A stretch of DNA of 64,000 nt, from NCBI RefSeq assembly GCF_001428845.1, contig NZ_LMIU01000025.1, positions 63,435 to 127,434 on the forward strand. The letters run 5' to 3'. The stretch comes from Achromobacter sp. Root83 (GTDB taxonomy: Bacteria > Pseudomonadota > Gammaproteobacteria > Burkholderiales > Burkholderiaceae_B). Each line of letters opens with the position of its first letter. Within the stretch, counting starts at the first letter, position 1. Of the stretch, positions 1 through 8,471 are shown in pieces. Position numbers and translations under genes: made by a program. The notes beneath the pieces were generated by a model. The model was not told where the DNA came from, did not search any database, and worked only from the letters and a program-made list of their open reading frames with translations.

Positions 1-344
1 ATGCCGTGCTGCTGCCGCTGGGCCTGCAGCGCGAGAACACAATAGAAGAGGCGGGGCCGGCCGGGGTAATCTGGCGAGCCGGATCGCAGCGCTGGCCATC
101 GTTCGTGGTGGCGCCACCCTTTAACGGCCTGCCCGCGACCTGGGGCAATGGTTGCCAGATTAGCTTCGAGGCCCCTTCCCCGATGGCAGTCCGGCAATGC
201 TGGGAGGCAGCCTTGAGGCAAGGCGGGCTGGATGAAGGCGCACCGGCATTGCGGCCGCAATACGCCTCGGACTTCTACGCCGCCTATTGCCGCGACCCCG
301 AAGGAAACAAGCTGGCGTTCGTGTGCGCCGTCGCCCCGGATTAA
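1..344 (+). CDS. VOC (glyoxalase/bleomycin resistance) family protein, N-terminus outside window
   Basis: This is the C-terminal ~114 residues of a vicinal-oxygen-chelate fold protein of the small single-domain type (family members are about 125-135 residues). The frame is open to the left edge and the residues AVLLPLGLQ at the edge match the end of the first VOC helix, so only a short N-terminus is missing. The C-terminal motif DPEGNKLAFVC is the family hallmark, and its glutamate-containing strand normally contributes to the metal site in catalytic members. The substrate cannot be told; many members of this subgroup are annotated only as glyoxalase-like. It ends 224 bases before the FUSC gene, on the same strand, with no recognised gene in between. 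Confidence 0.8.
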   Translation, partial: AVLLPLGLQRENTIEEAGPAGVIWRAGSQRWPSFVVAPPFNGLPATWGNGCQISFEAPSPMAVRQCWEAALRQGGLDEGAPALRPQYASDFYAAYCRDPEGNKLAFVCAVAPD

Positions 345-568
345 CGCGACAGGCAACGGCACGCCAGACATGAGCGGTGCCGGGGCGCACGTGCGAAGAG
401 TGTCAACTCCTGGCTTGCCCCCGCATCGGGAACGCCATTTGCGGTCTTGCGGACCGCATGCTTGAAGACTTGGCGTTGCCGGCTCGCCCAAGCCGTCCAG
501 CACGCGCCTGAGAAAACCGATTGCTGAGCCGCGACACCCCAAAAACAAGACGGCAACACGAGAAGTAG

Positions 569-1651
569 ATGTTCTTCACCTATTCCAATTTTTTGAAGCG
601 CGCCGCGGACTGCCGCGCCGCAATCGGGCAGGATAGCTTTCGGCTGCCGCTGCAGACCGTTGCGGCGGTGCTGCTGGCATACGGATGGATGACATGGCGG
701 CAGATGCCGGATATCGCCTGGGGCGCGTTCTCGGCGTTGTTTGTCGTTCGCGCCACGGTCGAGGGCACCGTGGGCGAAGCCGCGGCCCGGATCCTGGGCG
801 CGATGATCGGTGTGGCGCTGGGCGTCACGCTGACGCCGCTGGCCGGCGCCGCCAACCTTCCGGCAGCGTGGAGCATCGTCGCCGGGGTCGGGGCGGCCGC
901 CTGTTTGTCGATGCGCTGGCCCACCCTGAATTACAGCTTGGTCACCGCGACCATCCTGACCGTCACGCCCGACGTCAACATCGTGGCCGGCGCCGTGAAC
1001 AAGACGCTCGCCATCGTCGTCGGCTCGGCCTCCGGTATCCTGGCGGCGTTTGCGGTGCTGCCGTTGTCGGCCCGGCGCAGCATGCGATTCAACCTGGCCG
1101 CGTCGCTGGAGATCTACGGCGAGCTGCTGGTCGACTGGGCCGCGGCGCTGCATGAAGGCCGCCAGCGCCCGCGGCCGCGCGACATCCCGGCGATGGAGCG
1201 CACTCGCTGGCGCGCGCGGGACATGGCTATCCAGTCCCGCTCCGTGCCTCTGCAGTTCCTGGGATGGGACAAGCAGGCCCATCGACTGCAAGACCGCCTC
1301 GAAGAGCTATGGCTCACCGTGCCTCTGATGGAACGGGTGGGTGCCGTCGTCCTGACAGACAATGTCTGCCACAGGCTGGGTCCGGCCCTGGACGACGTCG
1401 CGGCTGCCGCCCAGGCGCAGATCGACGAGCTTGCACGCGCCATACGCGACAGCGCCGCCGAAGCGCCCCTGTGCCGTACCGGAAACCCCTTCGCCCGCCT
1501 GGACGCCGTGATTCAGGAGGTCGGGCATGGCGGCGGCTTCACCCCCGCCGAGCGGAATTCCGTGGACCTCATTCGCTGGGCGTGGCAGGAAGTCAGCCGG
1601 GAACTGGACGCGCTGTGCGAGTGTGTGGATAGGCCCGCCCGGGACCAGTGA
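569..1651 (+). CDS. FUSC family inner-membrane protein (aromatic acid exporter / fusaric acid resistance type)
   Basis: A 360-residue protein with an N-terminal membrane domain of about five to six hydrophobic segments (roughly residues 25-165) followed by a hydrophilic, helical C-terminal half. The pattern FRLPLQTVAAVLLAY followed by WGAFSALFVV is the FUSC/ArAE signature: a permease domain preceding a cytoplasmic domain. Full-size AaeB/FusC exporters are ~650 residues with two membrane blocks; this one has a single block, as in the short FUSC subgroup. Family role is efflux of aromatic or weak acids, usually with a membrane-fusion partner; no partner gene is adjacent here, so its substrate is unknown. 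GAGAAG six bases before the ATG is a plausible ribosome site. Confidence 0.75.
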   Translation: MFFTYSNFLKRAADCRAAIGQDSFRLPLQTVAAVLLAYGWMTWRQMPDIAWGAFSALFVVRATVEGTVGEAAARILGAMIGVALGVTLTPLAGAANLPAAWSIVAGVGAAACLSMRWPTLNYSLVTATILTVTPDVNIVAGAVNKTLAIVVGSASGILAAFAVLPLSARRSMRFNLAASLEIYGELLVDWAAALHEGRQRPRPRDIPAMERTRWRARDMAIQSRSVPLQFLGWDKQAHRLQDRLEELWLTVPLMERVGAVVLTDNVCHRLGPALDDVAAAAQAQIDELARAIRDSAAEAPLCRTGNPFARLDAVIQEVGHGGGFTPAERNSVDLIRWAWQEVSRELDALCECVDRPARDQ

Positions 1652-1769
1652 CGCGCGCCGCCCAGCGGTCAACGCGTCCGAACGACCTTGAGGCAGCGCA
1701 TAAAGAACGTCAACGCCGGTCGAAAAAATTCCAGGCCCGACGGGGTGCGGGCGGCAAGCCGGGACCCGC

Positions 1770-1934
1770 TACGACCGGATCGTGGTGGTGGACGGCGGGC
1801 GGATCGTGGAAGATGGCTCCCTGGACGATTTACTTATGGCCCAAGGGCCTTTGCGCGCGCTGTGGGACTTGCAAGTGGAGCGCGGCGTGCGGGCCGCAGA
1901 GGACGGCATCCCGCACATCCCGGCGCCAGCCTGA
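1770..1934 (+). pseudogene. C-terminal relic of an ABC exporter ATP-binding domain
   Basis: An open stretch of 54 codons ending in TGA reads YDRIVVVDGGRIVEDGS and then LMAQGPLRALWDLQ. This is the last part of the nucleotide-binding domain of ABC exporters (region after the switch histidine, where DRIVVLDxGRIVExG and LYxxLWxLQ are typical). Nothing upstream in this frame resembles the Walker A, signature or Walker B segments, and no start codon or ribosome site is placed to express it. It is therefore a 3' scrap of a gene whose body has been lost. The 377 bases between the FUSC gene and the DUF2243 gene contain only this relic. Confidence 0.75.
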
Positions 1935-2028
1935 GCAACGCCGTGGCCCCCGTGAAAAGGCGGGTTCACAGGCATGCAATGTGCGGAGCGCGCTGCATTA
2001 ACGCGCCCACGCCCACCAAGGAATCAGC

Positions 2029-2844
2029 ATGGAAATCGTCCGTACTCCCGATGACCCCGCAGCCCCGCGGCGCCTGCGCCGGGCCAGCTTGCTCTTGGGA
2101 TTTGCCATGGGCGGCTTTTTTGACGGCATTCTGCTGCATCAGATCCTGCAATGGCACCATCTGTTGTCCGGCGTGCAGACCGCGGTGCTTGGGTCCCTGG
2201 CCGCGCAGGTCGCCGCCGATGGTGTCTTCCACGCCATCATGTACGTCATCGCCGCCGTGGGCCTGATCGAACTGTTCCGCGCCCGGCCGGCCATGGCCGC
2301 CCCCGCAGCAAGACCGCGCTGGGGTCTTTTCTGGATCGGCTTCGGTGTCTGGCATATCGTCGACGCCCTGCTGTCGCACTGGATCACGGGCATACACCGG
2401 GTCAAGATGGACAGCGATATCCCGTTGGCGTGGGACATCGGCTGGGTGCTTGTGTTTGGCCTGGTCCCGCTGCTGTATGGATGGCGCACCCGCAACGGCC
2501 GGCCGCCCCGTTCGGACGGTCGCGGCCGGGCCAATGCGCTTTTCGGATTGCTCGCATTGGCGGTCGCCGCCGGCGCCTTGGCAAACCTCTTTCCCTTTCG
2601 TGCGGACGCAGACACGACCGTCATCGCGCTGCGCCCAGGCGCCACGCCCGGCGCGATGTTCGAGGCGCTGGACGGCACCGACGCCCGTATCGTCTGGTCG
2701 GATCCGCGGGGCTCGGTCTGGGTGATGTCCGCTGTTCCGGCCGCGAAGAAGCTTGGATTGTTCGCCTCCGGCGCCATGTACGTCAGCGGATCGGTCGCGC
2801 CCTCGGGATGTTCGGCCTGGCTGAAAACCGGGGGCCCGGGCTGA
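2029..2844 (+). CDS. DUF2243 domain-containing membrane protein
   Basis: 271 residues. The first ~165 residues form the DUF2243 domain: four predicted membrane helices with the conserved DGILLHQILQWHH, DGVFHA and HIVDALLSHW motifs, whose many histidines and aspartates suggest metal or heme binding, although no function has been assigned to the family. A further hydrophobic segment near residue 180 leads into a soluble tail of ~85 residues (TTVIALRPGATPGAMF) that is not part of the core domain and looks periplasmic. AAGGAATCAGC precedes the ATG as ribosome site. Family membership is clear; the role is not known. Confidence 0.82.
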   Translation: MEIVRTPDDPAAPRRLRRASLLLGFAMGGFFDGILLHQILQWHHLLSGVQTAVLGSLAAQVAADGVFHAIMYVIAAVGLIELFRARPAMAAPAARPRWGLFWIGFGVWHIVDALLSHWITGIHRVKMDSDIPLAWDIGWVLVFGLVPLLYGWRTRNGRPPRSDGRGRANALFGLLALAVAAGALANLFPFRADADTTVIALRPGATPGAMFEALDGTDARIVWSDPRGSVWVMSAVPAAKKLGLFASGAMYVSGSVAPSGCSAWLKTGGPG

Positions 2845-2872
2845 CGCCCCCCGGATCCGGGGGCGCCGTCCA

Positions 2873-3865
2873 TCAACGCCGGGACCGCATGATCAGGCAG
2901 GCAGCGCCGCCCAGCAGCAACATGGTGGCCAGTAGCGAGGTCCGCTGGTGCATGGCCATGTGCGTATACATGCTGTGGCGGCGGCCGGCCGGCTGCTGGG
3001 CCGGGTGCGACCCGCCACCCTCGTACAGCGAATCCGATCCTCCGCCGGCGGCAGCGTCGCTGCGTTGGTGGCGAAATAGCCAGCCGGCCATGCGGTCCGC
3101 CAGCGACGGCATGTTCTGCCCCAGCGTCGCAATGGCGCGGGCTGCCCCGCCCACGTACAAGTCGCGGGTGGGATGCTCCGCGGCGTGCAGGATGGCGTCC
3201 GCGACCGTTTCGGGCGCATAGATGGGCGGCGGCAAGGTGGGCTGCACATCCATGTAGTTGCGGGCGTGCGCCGTAAAGCCAGTCGCAATCGACGCGGGCT
3301 TGATCAGCGTGACCGACACCGGCGCGCCCTCCTCGCGCAATTCCATGCGCAGCGCGTCCGTAAAGCCCTTTACCGCATGCTTGGCCGCCGAATAGGCGCC
3401 CTGGAGCGGCACCGCGCGATCCGATACTTCGCTGCCCACGTTGATCAACGCGCCGCCGGATTCCTTCATATGCCGCACCGCGGCCATGGATCCGTACACC
3501 ACGCCCCAGTAATCGGTCTCGAACAGCTTGCGCTGGTCTTCGATGGGCACGTCTTCAAGCCGCCCGAAAATCGAAACCCCCGCATTATTCACCCACGTAT
3601 CGACGCGGCCGTAGCTCTAGATTGCGCGTTCCAGGATGCGCGCGTGATCGTCCTGCACACCGACATCCGCAGGCACGCTGATCGCGGACCCGCCAGCGTG
3701 CACGATCTCTTCGACAAGACGCATCAGGGTATCTTCCTGGCGTCCCACCAGGACAACTTTGGCGCCGCGATCCGCAGCCATTTTTGCTGTCGCGGCGCCG
3801 ATGCCGCTGCCCGCGCCCGTAACGACGATGACTTGGTCGCGCAGCGGTTTCAGGTTCATTTTCAT
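2873..3865 (-). pseudogene. SDR family oxidoreductase interrupted by an in-frame amber codon
   Basis: The gene reads from an ATG at 3865 (preceded by AGGAG) to a stop at 2873, 330 codons, but a TAG at 3619-3617 interrupts it. The N-terminal piece carries the Rossmann motif TGAGSGIGAATA. Directly after the TAG, in the same frame, the protein continues SYGRVDTWVNNAGVSIFGR, then the catalytic YSAAKHA (Tyr-x-x-x-Lys) and a C-terminal extension typical of ~330-residue SDRs of this order. The position of the stop is normally glutamate in relatives (GAG to TAG is one substitution). No frameshift or deletion is needed, so this is either a recent nonsense mutation, a sequencing error, or a suppressed codon. 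Confidence 0.85.
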
Positions 3866-3958
3866 GGGGGGACTCCTGGGTGGAAACGCGAACATCGCGT
3901 GACGGCGCATCCAGCAATATGCATGCCCGGCGCCGCCAAACGCCCCCACGGGCGGGCG

Positions 3959-4453
3959 TTACCTGCGGCCGCGGCCCAGGCGCGCTTCGCGTGATCGCCA
4001 GGCCAACGACGCCAAGGCAATGCCCAGGCCGAACGCGCCATACACCAGGGCCATGGCCGGCCGGCTCAGCCGGTGTTCGAAACCCGGGGTGAATCGGCGC
4101 GGCGTGGCGCGGTAATCCGCCAGGCAGGCCACGGCCGCAACGGCCAGGCCTGCCGCGACGGCCGGGCCCGGGCGGTTCGGCAAAAGCAGTGCCCGCGTGC
4201 TGCGTGCGTGCAGCACTGCCCAGAAAACCGAAGCGGTGTGATGGATTGCGTAGCCCGTGGCGGTGTGACGCCAGGTCGCGGCGTCGACGTGCAAGGCGGG
4301 CCGGCCCCACACCCACTGGCTGGTCGAGTTGGTGGGCGCCGTCCAGCTTCCCGCCTGCACGCGGCCTGCAATGCCCAGCGCAAGGGTGGAAAGCACGCTG
4401 GCGGCTGACCCACTGATGGCGCCCTCTCGCAGGGCGTTGAGCCACGGGTTCAT
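3959..4453 (-). CDS. small integral membrane protein of unknown function
   Basis: 164 residues with about four hydrophobic segments (near residues 10-30, 70-88, 98-115 and 132-152) and a very basic C-terminus (REARLGRGRR). I do not recognise the family. Two ATG codons lie six bases apart; GAGGA directly abuts the first but sits six bases before the second, so 4453 is the better start. The gene runs in the same direction as the broken SDR gene, whose start lies about 90 bases further on, and is divergent from the epimerase-DoxX gene. A repeated His-Thr pattern (WRHTATGYAIHHTASVFWA) could hold a metal but this is speculative. Confidence 0.6.
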   Translation of the reverse strand: MNPWLNALREGAISGSAASVLSTLALGIAGRVQAGSWTAPTNSTSQWVWGRPALHVDAATWRHTATGYAIHHTASVFWAVLHARSTRALLLPNRPGPAVAAGLAVAAVACLADYRATPRRFTPGFEHRLSRPAMALVYGAFGLGIALASLAWRSREARLGRGRR

Positions 4454-4538
4454 AGGCATTCCTCGTCAAAGTGCGGGCACGACGCTTGCGGCGCCATGCG
4501 GGGTCGGCGGGCGCTTGCGCCGCCTTGCGGAGAGTTCA

Positions 4539-5852
4539 GTGAAGATCCTGTTGACCGGCGCGAACGGCTTCATTGGCGGCAGCCTGGTTCCCGTTCTGCT
4601 GCGCGAGGGCCACGAACTGGTCTGCCCGGTGCGAACCCTGCCTACTGACGGCGCCGCGAACGGCGCAACGGCAAGAGCAACTTTCGTACCCATGGATTTT
4701 TCGCAGGCCCGCGCCGAAGGAGACTGGGCGCCTTTGCTGCACGGCGTGGATGCCGTCATCAATACGGTCGGCATATTCCGCGAGCAACACGCCGGCGACT
4801 TCATGACGATTCACGTCCGCGCGCCACTGGCCTTGTTTCGCGCCGCCGAGCAGGCGCGCGTTCGCTGCATCATCCAGTTCTCGGCGCTGGGCGCCGATGA
4901 AGGCGCCGCGAGCGGTTTCCATGTCAGCAAGCGCGCTGCCGACGACGCCTTAAGGGCGTCCGGCATGCCGGCTGCGGTCGTCCAGCCGTCGCTCGTGTAC
5001 GGACCGGGCGGCGTGAGCGCCGGGCTGTTCAATCGACTGGCGGTGCTGCCCGTGCTGCCGCTGGTCAGCGGCGGACGGCAAGCCGTACAACCCGTGCACC
5101 TGGACGACGTGGCCGCCGGCGTGCTGGCCCTGTTGCATGATCCGCCGCAGCGGCCCGTCACGCTGGCGTTTTGCGGTCCGGCCCCGTTGACCCTGCGGGC
5201 CTATCTGGCCGCCCTGCGCCGCGCGCTGGGCGTGCCGGGATCCCAGCGTGTTGTCCCTGTCCCCCTGCGCCTTGCCACCGCGGCGGCCACCGTCGCCTCA
5301 ATGGCGCCGGGCAGCCTTATCGACCCCGCGGCCCTGTCAATGCTGGAGCGAGGCAACACTGCGAACGTGGCGCCGTTTGCCGCGCTGCTGGGCCGCCAGC
5401 CTCGCGCGCCGGAGCACTTCATCGCACCAGAGGCACGCAGCGGGCAGCGGGCGGCCGCCATGCTCGATGTCACGTTGCCACTGCTTCGTTTGAGCATTGC
5501 CCTGGTATGGCTTTGGACGGCGGCAGTGTCGTTGGGACTGTATCCGGTGCAGGATAGCCTGGATCTGCTGCACCGGACGGGTGTGCCGCCGGCCCTTGCG
5601 CCGTATGCGCTTTATGGCGCCGCGGCACTGGACCTGGCCTTCGGCGTGCTCACGTTGTCGTTGCGGGGACGACACCGGCAATGGCTCTGGCTGGCGCAGG
5701 CCGCGCTGATTGCGGGTTACACCGCGATCATCACCGTCCGTCTTCCCGAGTTCTGGCTGCACCCGTTCGGCCCGTTGTCAAAAAATTTACCGATGCTGGC
5801 GGCGCTGCTGCTCCTGTATGTGATGGAACCGCGGAAGTCCAAGGGGATGTGA
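4539..5852 (+). CDS. NAD(P)-binding epimerase/SDR protein with C-terminal DoxX-like membrane domain
   Basis: 437 residues from a GTG start preceded by GGAGAG. Residues 1-~290 are an atypical/extended SDR: KILLTGANGFIGGSLV is the nucleotide-binding loop, and the usual catalytic Tyr-x-x-x-Lys is replaced by FHVSKRAAD, as in the YbjT/NmrA-like group, which argues against classical dehydrogenase chemistry. Residues ~300-435 contain four membrane helices of the DoxX-like type, ending with FWLHPFGPLSKNLPMLAALLLLY. Fusions of an epimerase-like domain to DoxX, followed by a DUF2269 gene, recur in Proteobacteria. The DUF2269 gene here starts one base after the stop codon, so the two are almost certainly co-expressed as a membrane redox or sensing unit of unknown purpose. 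Confidence 0.78.
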   Translation: MKILLTGANGFIGGSLVPVLLREGHELVCPVRTLPTDGAANGATARATFVPMDFSQARAEGDWAPLLHGVDAVINTVGIFREQHAGDFMTIHVRAPLALFRAAEQARVRCIIQFSALGADEGAASGFHVSKRAADDALRASGMPAAVVQPSLVYGPGGVSAGLFNRLAVLPVLPLVSGGRQAVQPVHLDDVAAGVLALLHDPPQRPVTLAFCGPAPLTLRAYLAALRRALGVPGSQRVVPVPLRLATAAATVASMAPGSLIDPAALSMLERGNTANVAPFAALLGRQPRAPEHFIAPEARSGQRAAAMLDVTLPLLRLSIALVWLWTAAVSLGLYPVQDSLDLLHRTGVPPALAPYALYGAAALDLAFGVLTLSLRGRHRQWLWLAQAALIAGYTAIITVRLPEFWLHPFGPLSKNLPMLAALLLLYVMEPRKSKGM

Positions 5853-6317
5853 ATGGAATACCTGACATTCAAGCTTGTCCACGTCATTTCATCCACCGTG
5901 CTGTTCGGGACAGGGGTCGGCTCCGCGTTCTACCTGCTATGCGTGGTGCTGCGGCGTGATGTTCACGTGATTGCGGTCGTGTCGCGGCTGGTCGTCCTGG
6001 CCGATTGGCTGTTCACCGCGACGACGGCGGTGCTGCAGCCGCTGACGGGGCTTTATCTGGTCCACATCATGCAGATGCCGCTGTCCACGCCGTGGCTCGC
6101 GTGGTCGCTCGGGCTGTATGTGCTTGCGATCGCCTGCTGGCTGCCCGTGGTGCGCCTGCAGATGCGGATGCGTGACCATGCCATCGCAGCCGACCGCGCC
6201 GGCGCACCGCTGCCCCCGCAGTTCTGGCGGTATTTCGCGTGGTGGGTGGCGCTGGGCACGGTCGCGCTGGCAGCCTTCCTGCTGATTTTCTACCTGATGA
6301 TCTTTAAAGGGGCCTGA
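5853..6317 (+). CDS. DUF2269 family integral membrane protein
   Basis: 154 residues, four transmembrane helices. KLVHVISSTVLFGTGVGSAF at the N-terminus and the final FLLIFYLMIFKGA match the DUF2269 family of predicted four-helix inner-membrane proteins. The invariant His in the first helix is retained. The ATG follows immediately after the TGA of the epimerase-DoxX gene and AAGGGG inside the end of that gene serves as ribosome site, so translation is probably coupled. Function is unknown; the conserved pairing with the DoxX-fused partner suggests a joint membrane complex. Confidence 0.78.
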   Translation: MEYLTFKLVHVISSTVLFGTGVGSAFYLLCVVLRRDVHVIAVVSRLVVLADWLFTATTAVLQPLTGLYLVHIMQMPLSTPWLAWSLGLYVLAIACWLPVVRLQMRMRDHAIAADRAGAPLPPQFWRYFAWWVALGTVALAAFLLIFYLMIFKGA

Positions 6318-6405
6318 GGGCAGGCAGGCTCGCCTTGCGGGAACGAATGTTGCGACGGGGGGGTGGGCGTCCAGGGCAACGGGGCGAAATACTCAGGAGA
6401 TCACA

Positions 6406-6689
6406 ATGGGACGAGACGACAGTAAAGCCGCCGAGCACCTGATGGACTGGCTGCGCGACGCACACGCGATGGAGGAGCAGGTTACGCGTTCGAGAACCTG
6501 GAAATTGCGGCCTACAGCCAGCTGATCGAGGCCGCGAAGTTCCTGGGGGACCTGGAAACGGCCGCCGTGTGCGATCGGATCCTGCAGGAAGAACTTGCGA
6601 TGGCCCAATGGCTTGAGCACAACAACCCCGGCCTGGTGCGTCAGTTCCTGGCCCGCGTGGACGACCCCAATATCCAGGCAAAACGCTGA
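6406..6689 (+). pseudogene. DUF892 (YciF-like) ferritin-like protein with out-of-frame internal deletion
   Basis: A good start (AGGAG, then ATG at 6406) opens a frame MGRDDSKAAEHLMDWLRDAHAMEEQ, the first helix of a DUF892 four-helix bundle, but the frame breaks near 6482. From 6483, in another frame, sequence resumes with YAFENLEIAAYSQL and continues to LARVDDPNIQAKR and a stop at 6689, which is the last two helices of the same family. The middle ~65 residues expected for a full-length protein (about 160) are missing. The simplest explanation is a single deletion joining helix A to helix C with a frameshift. Intact relatives are stress-induced iron-binding proteins. It lies just upstream of the Mn catalase gene. 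Confidence 0.8.
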
Positions 6690-6765
6690 AATCCCACCCT
6701 TCGCGCCGGCCATGCCGCCGCGCATCAAAGCTTCCCGGCAGTGCGCCGGGGACCAGGAGAACATT

Positions 6766-7653
6766 ATGTTTGCACACAACAAGCGACTGCAGTACACGGT
6801 TCGTGTCGCCGAGTCCAACCCCGGCTTGGCCAACCTGCTGCTCGAACAGTTTGGCGGCCCGCAAGGCGAACTGGCCGCAGCCTGTCGGTACTTCACGCAG
6901 GCGCTGGCCGAGGACGATCCCGGCCGCAAGGACATGCTGCTCGATATCGCTACGGAAGAGCTGAGCCATCTGGAGGTGATCGGCACCATGGTCGCCATGC
7001 TGAACAAAGGCGCCAAGGGCGTATTGTCGGAAGCCACCGAGTCCGAGGCCGAGATCTACCGCCGCCTGAACGGTCCCGGCAATGACTCCCACGTCACGCA
7101 GGTGCTATACGGGGGCGGCCCCGCCCTGGTGAATTCAGGCGGGCAGCTCTGGAACGCCGGCTACATCGACACCATCGGCGACCCATCCGCGGACTTGCGG
7201 TCCAATATCGCCGCGGAAGCGCGCGCCAAGATCATCTACGAGCGCCTCATCAACGCCACCGACGATCCCGGCGTGAAGGACGCGCTTGGGTTCCTGATGA
7301 CGCGCGAGGTGTCGCATCAGAGGTCTTTTGAAAAAGCCCTGTATTCGATCGAGCCCAACTTCCCGCCCGGAAAGCTGCCCGGGGATCCCCGGTTTGCGTC
7401 CGTCTACTTCAATATGTCGCAAGGCGAAGGCGACACGCGCGGGCCGTGGAACAGCGACACGAATTTCACCTATGTGTCTGACCGCGAGGAGCAGGGTTCC
7501 ATCGACGGCGATGGCATGCCCAATGTGAACCTCACCGAGGACGAGGTGCTTGCCCTGCAGGCGATGGCTGCCCGCACGGCGTCCGACCCGTCCAGCGACC
7601 CGGTCACCGGAACCGAGCTGGGCGCCGCCAATGCCGAAGACCTGAAACCCTGA
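6766..7653 (+). CDS. manganese (dimanganese) catalase family protein
   Basis: 295 residues, full length for the non-heme catalase family. The ferritin-like four-helix domain keeps the expected dimanganese ligands: Glu in [11 protein letters not shown], Glu and His in [10 protein letters not shown], Glu in [13 protein letters not shown] and His in [10 protein letters not shown]. The family disproportionates hydrogen peroxide in the cytoplasm without heme. The C-terminal ~100 residues ([19 protein letters not shown] onward) form the usual extension. AGGAG seven bases before the ATG supports this start. A strong rho-independent terminator follows 30 bases after the stop codon. Neighbours are ferritin-like relics and DUF4142, suggesting an oxidative or stationary-phase stress cassette. 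Confidence 0.9.
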   Translation: MFAHNKRLQYTVRVAESNPGLANLLLEQFGGPQGELAAACRYFTQALAEDDPGRKDMLLDIATEELSHLEVIGTMVAMLNKGAKGVLSEATESEAEIYRRLNGPGNDSHVTQVLYGGGPALVNSGGQLWNAGYIDTIGDPSADLRSNIAAEARAKIIYERLINATDDPGVKDALGFLMTREVSHQRSFEKALYSIEPNFPPGKLPGDPRFASVYFNMSQGEGDTRGPWNSDTNFTYVSDREEQGSIDGDGMPNVNLTEDEVLALQAMAARTASDPSSDPVTGTELGAANAEDLKP

Positions 7654-7683
7654 CGTCCGGGTTAAAGCTGGCCAGCGGCGCAC

Positions 7684-7721
7684 GCCCCGCCCCGGGATAT
7701 CCCGGGGCGGGGCTTTCTTTT
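7684..7721 (+). terminator. rho-independent terminator of the Mn catalase gene
   Basis: A perfect 13-bp GC stem (GCCCCGCCCCGGG at 7684-7696 with its complement at 7701-7713), a 4-base ATAT loop and a TTTCTTTT tail. Confidence 0.92.
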
Positions 7722-7771
7722 GCCTATCGTGGTCCGCGCGGCGCCGGCCGCGTCGTCACCGGTCAAGCCTG

Positions 7772-7912
7772 GTCGTGTCCAATTTCATCGTGCAGGCGCT
7801 GGCGGGCCAACCGTTGACCGTCTACGGAGACGGCATGCAGACGCGGTCCTTTTGTGATGTGGACGACCTGAACGACGGTCTCCGGGTGACATGTGCGGTC
7901 CATAGGTATTGA
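7772..7912 (+). pseudogene. relic of a nucleotide-sugar epimerase / UDP-glucuronate decarboxylase
   Basis: An open stretch ending in TGA reads [19 protein letters not shown] then [18 protein letters not shown]. This is the conserved middle segment of extended SDR sugar-nucleotide enzymes (GRVVSNFIxQALxGxxITIYGDGxQTRSFxYVDDLxxG). Neither the N-terminal Rossmann half nor the C-terminal third is nearby, and homology stops at both ends within ~40 codons. The ~380 bases between the catalase terminator and the truncated YciF gene hold nothing else that I recognise. Confidence 0.78.
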
Positions 7913-8098
7913 AGATCCGCGCAATCTTGATGACGACGCGGGAACCTCTTTGCGGAACATGTGATTGTTGCGGCGCGTATTGACCCCGCTGGGTCAGCGT
8001 GCCTCAATGAAGCCGTGGGTGTGCAAGGAGTCGGCAATGTCTAACCCAGCTTTCAAGCGTGTCATGGAGATCGTTGCGGTCGCCGGCGACGGCACAAC

Positions 8099-8398
8099 CT
8101 ACCGCATAGACAAATACAGTCCCTCGGGACCGCCGGGCGGGGACACCACAGGTGCTTTTTGCTGCATACCCGACGCGCATTTGATGCGCTTCAGACGGAA
8201 GTCCGAGCCTCCGACAATCTTATCGATGCGCTCGACCTGGCCCCTGGTTTCCTCCAGGAGCAGCGTAAACGCCTCCGCCAGCGCCGGATCCGTGGCGGCG
8301 CGCGCCATCTTTGGCAGTGCGCGCGTCAGTTGTTTTTCGGCGCTGTAGATATCCGACAGCTCGTGCACGAACAAGTCCTTCAGTGTCTTTTGAGCCAT
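8099..8398 (-). pseudogene. truncated YciF-like (DUF892) ferritin-like protein
   Basis: Starts well (AGGAG, then ATG at 8398; MAQKTLKDLFVHELSDIYSAE) and follows the DUF892 family through LLEETRGQVERIDKIV and LKRIKC, about 70 residues. After that the sequence (ASGMQQKAPVVSPPGG) is foreign to the family and a stop comes at residue 100, whereas intact members have ~165 residues and two further helices. The break is near 8175. On the opposite strand just beyond the break a short reading frame beginning MSNPAFKRVMEIVAVAGDG (8038) runs into it, possibly the other side of the deletion junction. It may still make a 99-residue product but cannot form the four-helix bundle. Confidence 0.75.
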
Positions 8399-8471
8399 GA
8401 TCGCTCCTGTAGTTAGATTGGTCTTGGGCCGTGCCCGCCCCGGACATCGCAAGGGGGGTGCCCGGATACCT

